Shown: in pieces, positions 59,621-64,000 of the stretch
Position numbering within the stretch: position 1 is the first letter of the stretch
Layout: each line of letters opens with the position of its first letter
NCBI GenBank assembly: GCA_040954595.2
Contig: CM082587.2
Coordinates: 6,572,001-6,636,000 of the forward strand
Direction: 5' to 3'
Length of the DNA stretch: 64,000 nt
From: Balanoglossus misakiensis
Lineage: Eukaryota; Hemichordata
Position numbers and translations under genes: made by a program
The notes under the pieces: model-generated
Seen by the model: only the letters and a program-made list of their open reading frames with translations
Databases searched by the model: none
What the model was told of the DNA's origin: nothing

Positions 59621-62186
59621 ATCAATGTAAATAGGTCTCAGAATAACTGCTTGACTTTTTATTCAACGATTGACTTTTGATATCATCAGTCCAGCTGATG
59701 ACTTTATATGTAAGGATAAAATTGATCCTTCCAATTGTAATTTGCAATATTTTTTGTTTCATGTGAAACGATAATTTTTTTATGAGAACATTTTTATACT
59801 TTTTTACATATTTACACTATTCTGATATTTTCTATCGTGCATACAGAGTAAAGAGAACTGTAGATGGTAAATAACCTTTGCACTTAGCCCTGGTGACCTT
59901 CAACGTCATTCAGACACTTTCACAGTAGCTGGGCTGAAAGGGTTATCTGAAGGTGTCCATTTTAATTTGAAAAGGGTGAAGACAGACATTTATTATGGCA
60001 GCCAAGTGGGCGTGTGAACAAAGTGCCCGTTTAAGGTGTGACAGCAAAAAATAGCAAGCATAGACACGATGAAACTGTTTTATGTATAGATAAACAGAAT
60101 ATACATTTCGTAGATGAAAAATGAATGTGAAATTTATTTAGGGCGAAATTGGTTGACCACTAACTGTCTTCAAGTTTTCTCAGATATTCTTTGAATTCTA
60201 GCACCCGTCCATGACAAAATGGAGTGAAGCAGATGTTAACTTTTTCTCGTAATTTATAAAACACTGTTTTATTACAAAGCAAACTAGAATACCATGTCAT
60301 AGTGAATGACATTCTTTCCCACATATATTTTATTGAATGATACCGTTGGGTTTCTGCGAAGATTTCATTGTGTGTATATCTCAGTATACATTTACATGAA
60401 CTTTTTTTATTTTAGTTTAAAAATGAAAATACACCATGAAGAGGATGCAAAAAGTGCTAATAATACTAAACGAAATGATATTGCATGCTGAACATTTAGT
60501 TGGCCACAAGTGCAAATGTTTGAGGTTTGTTTTCAAATGTTTACCTTGGTTATAAGCGTTGCCAGAAGTGTTGGTAGATCCCCTGTTGAGGGCACTTTGC
60601 AAGATCCCCCAATTTCTGGTCTTAGTTTCAAATTTGTTCATGTTTGGCATGGGACATTTCGCATCTAGTTGGAAAACAAAGATGCACATTAAAATAAATA
60701 TTATGATGTATTGTTTCAAAAATTTTAATGTATTAATATAAAATAATCATACATTTTTATATGTTTATATTTTTATGCATATTCAGATGTAAATTTTTCG
60801 ATCTCTAAGAGAATGATACAGTGACATTTAATCAGCTGTCTAGTAAATTTATCACATTTTTTATAAAGTGAAGAATTTAAACTCAATGCTACTTTCAAAT
60901 ATAAAGTGATAATTTGCATTACGGCATACGCATAATAAAACCATAACAAAAGAATAATTTGAGATAGAATGTGTAATATTTTCAGATTTTTTTGTGGTGA
61001 TATTTATATCAATGATTACATGTTGAAGTTGGGTGCCAGCCATGAAGTGTGCTTGAGTGTACGAGTTCGTTCATCAGTTGCAGTGAGAGCACAGTTTGAG
61101 AGAGTGGCAACTGTCTGAAGGATGCGTCATAAAAATTATCTTTCAGGAATTGTCTACTTGTGCATGAACTCATCATTATTTGATAATAAGTTCAGTCTCA
61201 CATTGACGGCACCCATTTTGTCACAAAAATCACAAAACAAGTTTTTATTGTCAGGAATATTCATTGCATTTTAATTTAAAAAAAGGATATGATTTTGCAC
61301 CCAGATTTACATTTAAAAATCACAGCATTTGAACGCCAAAAGTCTCATAATGCATCAAAATCTCCACAATCAACATGTAAATAACATCTGCTTAAATCAT
61401 ACAAACGGATGTAATGAATTCAGCTGGAATTACAATTTGAAGTTTTATTGCAACTTATCTGCTCAGCAGTACCAATTTCAGAGAGGTTCTCCTTAGAGTT
61501 GCATGCCTACAAGCACTAAAACAATGATTACTAACACAATGAAAAGTAAAAAAAAAATACAGTCACTACAGTAAAACCTGATAGACAGGCATAGTACACA
61601 GATTGGTGTCCAAATAATGCACACAAACATAATACATCTCTTTTGAAGACTGAAGATTGTTTGACACTTCAAGTACTTTATTCCACATGGGAAGATTTTC
61701 AAAATTGTCAAAACAAACGCCTAAATTAGTGTGCGAATGCAAACTGATTTCTAGGCTTATCCTGTGTATTTGCAAACCACAAAGCAAGGCCCCTGCACCA
61801 ACAAACATTTTATACAACTTGGAAATTCCATGGATGAGGATAAACCCTGTAAAAATTCAACTATTACTTAATTTCTACATCTAAAACATATCAAAATACA
61901 TGTATCTTACATGAGGATGAAATTTCATTATTTAAGTGTTTTTCAAAGCACATATTCATCCCTTGATTGGCTGTTTACTGACTGGATTTATTTTCAAAAA
62001 TAGCAGCTGTCTTATTGCCTCTTATTACAACTGCTGGACATTTCTTTGATCAATAGGACGCCCTCTGGAGAGCTTGGAATATTTCACATAGAAATAAGTT
62101 ATGAGGTCAGTGTCTGTGAAAAGACAAAACTCAGATTTTAATGGATTAGAAAAAAAGTTCATTGGTCATTGATCTCGTGGATCAAG
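59621..62186. other. convergent intergenic region
   Basis: This AT-rich spacer lies between two genes transcribed towards each other. I find no coding exon. Parts may be 3' UTR of either neighbour, since several further AATAAA-type signals occur on both strands. Confidence 0.45.
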
Positions 62187-62192
62187 TTTATT
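62187..62192 (-). terminator. possible poly(A) signal of the fatty acid transport gene
   Basis: AATAAA on the - strand about 145 bases after the stop codon at 62338-62340. Confidence 0.5.
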
Positions 62193-62337
62193 TTCTGAGG
62201 TTTTGAGAGTTCTGAAGGGGCATTGATTATGACAAATGTTAAATATATACATCTCAGAAGGCTGGTTCACGAATGTGTGCTTCACTCAGAATAGTACATT
62301 CTCAGATGAGTTTGTTCGAAACACCCGAGGTCAAATT

Positions 62338-64000
62338 TTACAGTCGAATTTTACCACTACATATGTCATCATAGTCCTGATTTGTCAACTCTTTGTAATA
62401 ACCCGTCTTCGTGTCCATGAAGTACATTTTGTCTTTCACTACGTTTGGATTGAAACTCTCCTTCTTCAGGTCCGTCTTAACTATCTTGTGGGTTCCTGGT
62501 GATCGAAGATGAAACAAGTTCATTATAAGTGCACCGTATGTGAATAATTCACTGTATGCTGTAAAGGCACTGTCTTGAGCATCATTCTGCACCCTTTCAC
62601 CCCCCATTTCCCGCACATGGATTCATCCAACCCTAAAAGTTGACATGGATCACAGTATGGTGTAAAAAGGTAAACAATGCATGCTGCAAGTCATATTACC
62701 TGTTGTGTCTACAGTTTCTGCTAATCTGAGGAACAGTGGTCTCGCATAGCTCGGTAACTCCCTCGTGAGTTTGCTGGCAAAGGCAACCAAGTCTAAACTG
62801 TGTCCGTCCACAATCGCGGCCATGCCACATCTACCTTCAACTCCTGTGAGAAGATAAACACGCAGCAGTGAAAACACTACAGAATTCTACCTGCAACATT
62901 TTACTATCATGTACGGTTAATCAGGGTTTCAAGATGGCCGACTGGGGGATCGTTGTCAAGGAGAGACGAAAAAGGACAAGGACTATCCAATCAACTGTCG
63001 GGTTTGATAGAGTTCATACTCATAACACATAAAATCACCTTAGCTGATGTTTACTCAAATCTGCGCAAGTAACCACACTTCAGCATGGACCATGCAAATA
63101 GAACATAACCCAAGATGCACCACAATGTCTTGTATTTGGACCCCCCAGCAGCAAATCTGTTAAAATTGTTTTAGGTGTAGTAAATCTCCCTTGATTTACC
63201 TGGTACTTCGACTCCATACACAACCACGTCACGGAGCCCCAGTATTCGACTAATGGTCCCCTCCACCTCGGTGGTGGAAACGTTCTCTCCTCTCCACCTG
63301 AAGGTGTCGCCCGCCCTGTCTCTGAAGTACATGTAGCCACACTCATCCATCACCAGTACATCACCTGTTTATAAAGAAAAATATCGGTTCACAGTTGAAC
63401 TCAAAGCGATCCTTGATGTGATTGGTCAACTTTCCCCCATTGGCCTCCCTCTGTGTTCAAATTCATGATGGCCGTACGTGTGACGGCGCCAGACTCATGA
63501 AAAGGGTGTATTGAAACCAGGAATGGTCATATACTAACCTGAGAGAAACGCAGTATCACCTGGGTAGAAGACATTGTGGGCCACTTTCTTTTTTGTGGCT
63601 TGAGGGTTGACGTATCCATGGAATTCTCTGGTCGGATCACCGTGGATGATCTTGCCAACCAGCTCACCAGGTTCACCTAAAATGGGACATTTTTAACTTT
63701 TACGATGTCATGCATGTGTACTTGGATCCAACCTCAGAAAGGATCCCCCTCTGTAGTTCGAATACTGACATAAAGTATACATTGTAACATGAGAACACTT
63801 CTTCCATATACAATGCAATGTTTGGTACTGACCAAGAATTCAATGGCACTTGTAGGCCATATTAATACTGTTCACTTTTTTCTGGCTCACCTGGCTTACT
63901 CAGCACACACAAGCCAGTCCTGGGGTCTCTCACAAGTTCACCGGTGTCTTCATTTACAAGGATCAATTTGATTGGGTAAGCCCAGGGCGCCATGACAGAA
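62338..64000 (-). CDS. slc27a4: long-chain fatty acid transport protein (SLC27A1/4 type), C-terminal part, cut by window edge
   Basis: Five exons are visible: 64000-63891 (partial), 63676-63539, 63364-63200, 62843-62700 and 62495-62338. They encode about the last 237 residues of a family member of roughly 640. Conserved parts include [48 protein letters not shown], the FATP signature [35 protein letters not shown] and [13 protein letters not shown], ending CSGKIRL. FATPs are membrane-bound acyl-CoA synthetases that trap long-chain fatty acids as CoA esters. The GDTFRW segment belongs to the adenylate-forming domain. All four visible introns fall after the first base of a glycine codon, so the complete internal exons (138, 165 and 144 bases) are symmetric. 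The symbol is by closest resemblance; FATP1 is equally possible. Confidence 0.93.

Overview
The window reads as nuclear DNA of a marine invertebrate animal. Genes are split by GT-AG introns, poly(A) signals are canonical, GC content is moderate, and satellites, MITE-like inverted-repeat elements and microsatellites are plentiful. The conserved genes look bilaterian. A deuterostome (cephalochordate, hemichordate or echinoderm) or a lophotrochozoan would fit; the sequence alone does not decide.

Layout. Positions 1-22000 are gene-poor: I see repeats, inverted-repeat elements and scattered TCTCGCGAGA palindromes, but no convincing coding exon. At 22010-22387 (+) lies a neuropeptide precursor with a signal peptide and three related peptides framed by dibasic sites. 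From 26254 to 34552 (-) I infer a small secreted galaxin-like gene with a very long intron. That intron holds a MITE, a 129-132 bp satellite array with a trimeric higher-order repeat, and a set of duplicated exon-like blocks that may form a noncoding transcript on the + strand. From 40002 to 43677 (-) there are two clear tandem galaxin-like genes. Each has a matching TATA promoter, a noncoding first exon, an exon for a signal peptide plus an arginine run, and an exon of dicysteine repeats.

The right half is denser and more conventional. It holds DNTTIP2/Fcf2 (pre-rRNA processing, 44303-46478 +), UBL5/Hub1 (splicing-linked ubiquitin-like protein, 47690-48451 +), and an unrecognised five-exon gene for a 1000-residue, probably lipid-anchored, disordered protein (51884-59064 +). 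A possible antisense exon (53385-53535 -) sits in the first intron of that last gene. The 3' half of a long-chain fatty acid transport protein gene (SLC27A1/4 type, 62338 to beyond 64000, -) runs off the right edge.

The genes do not form one pathway. DNTTIP2 and UBL5 are adjacent housekeeping genes, and the galaxin-like genes are a local duplication cluster. Exon boundaries were set by hand from splice consensus, reading-frame continuity and protein similarity remembered from the families. Lengths that come out exactly right (UBL5 at 73 residues, continuous frames in DNTTIP2, SLC27A and the 1000-residue gene) support them.
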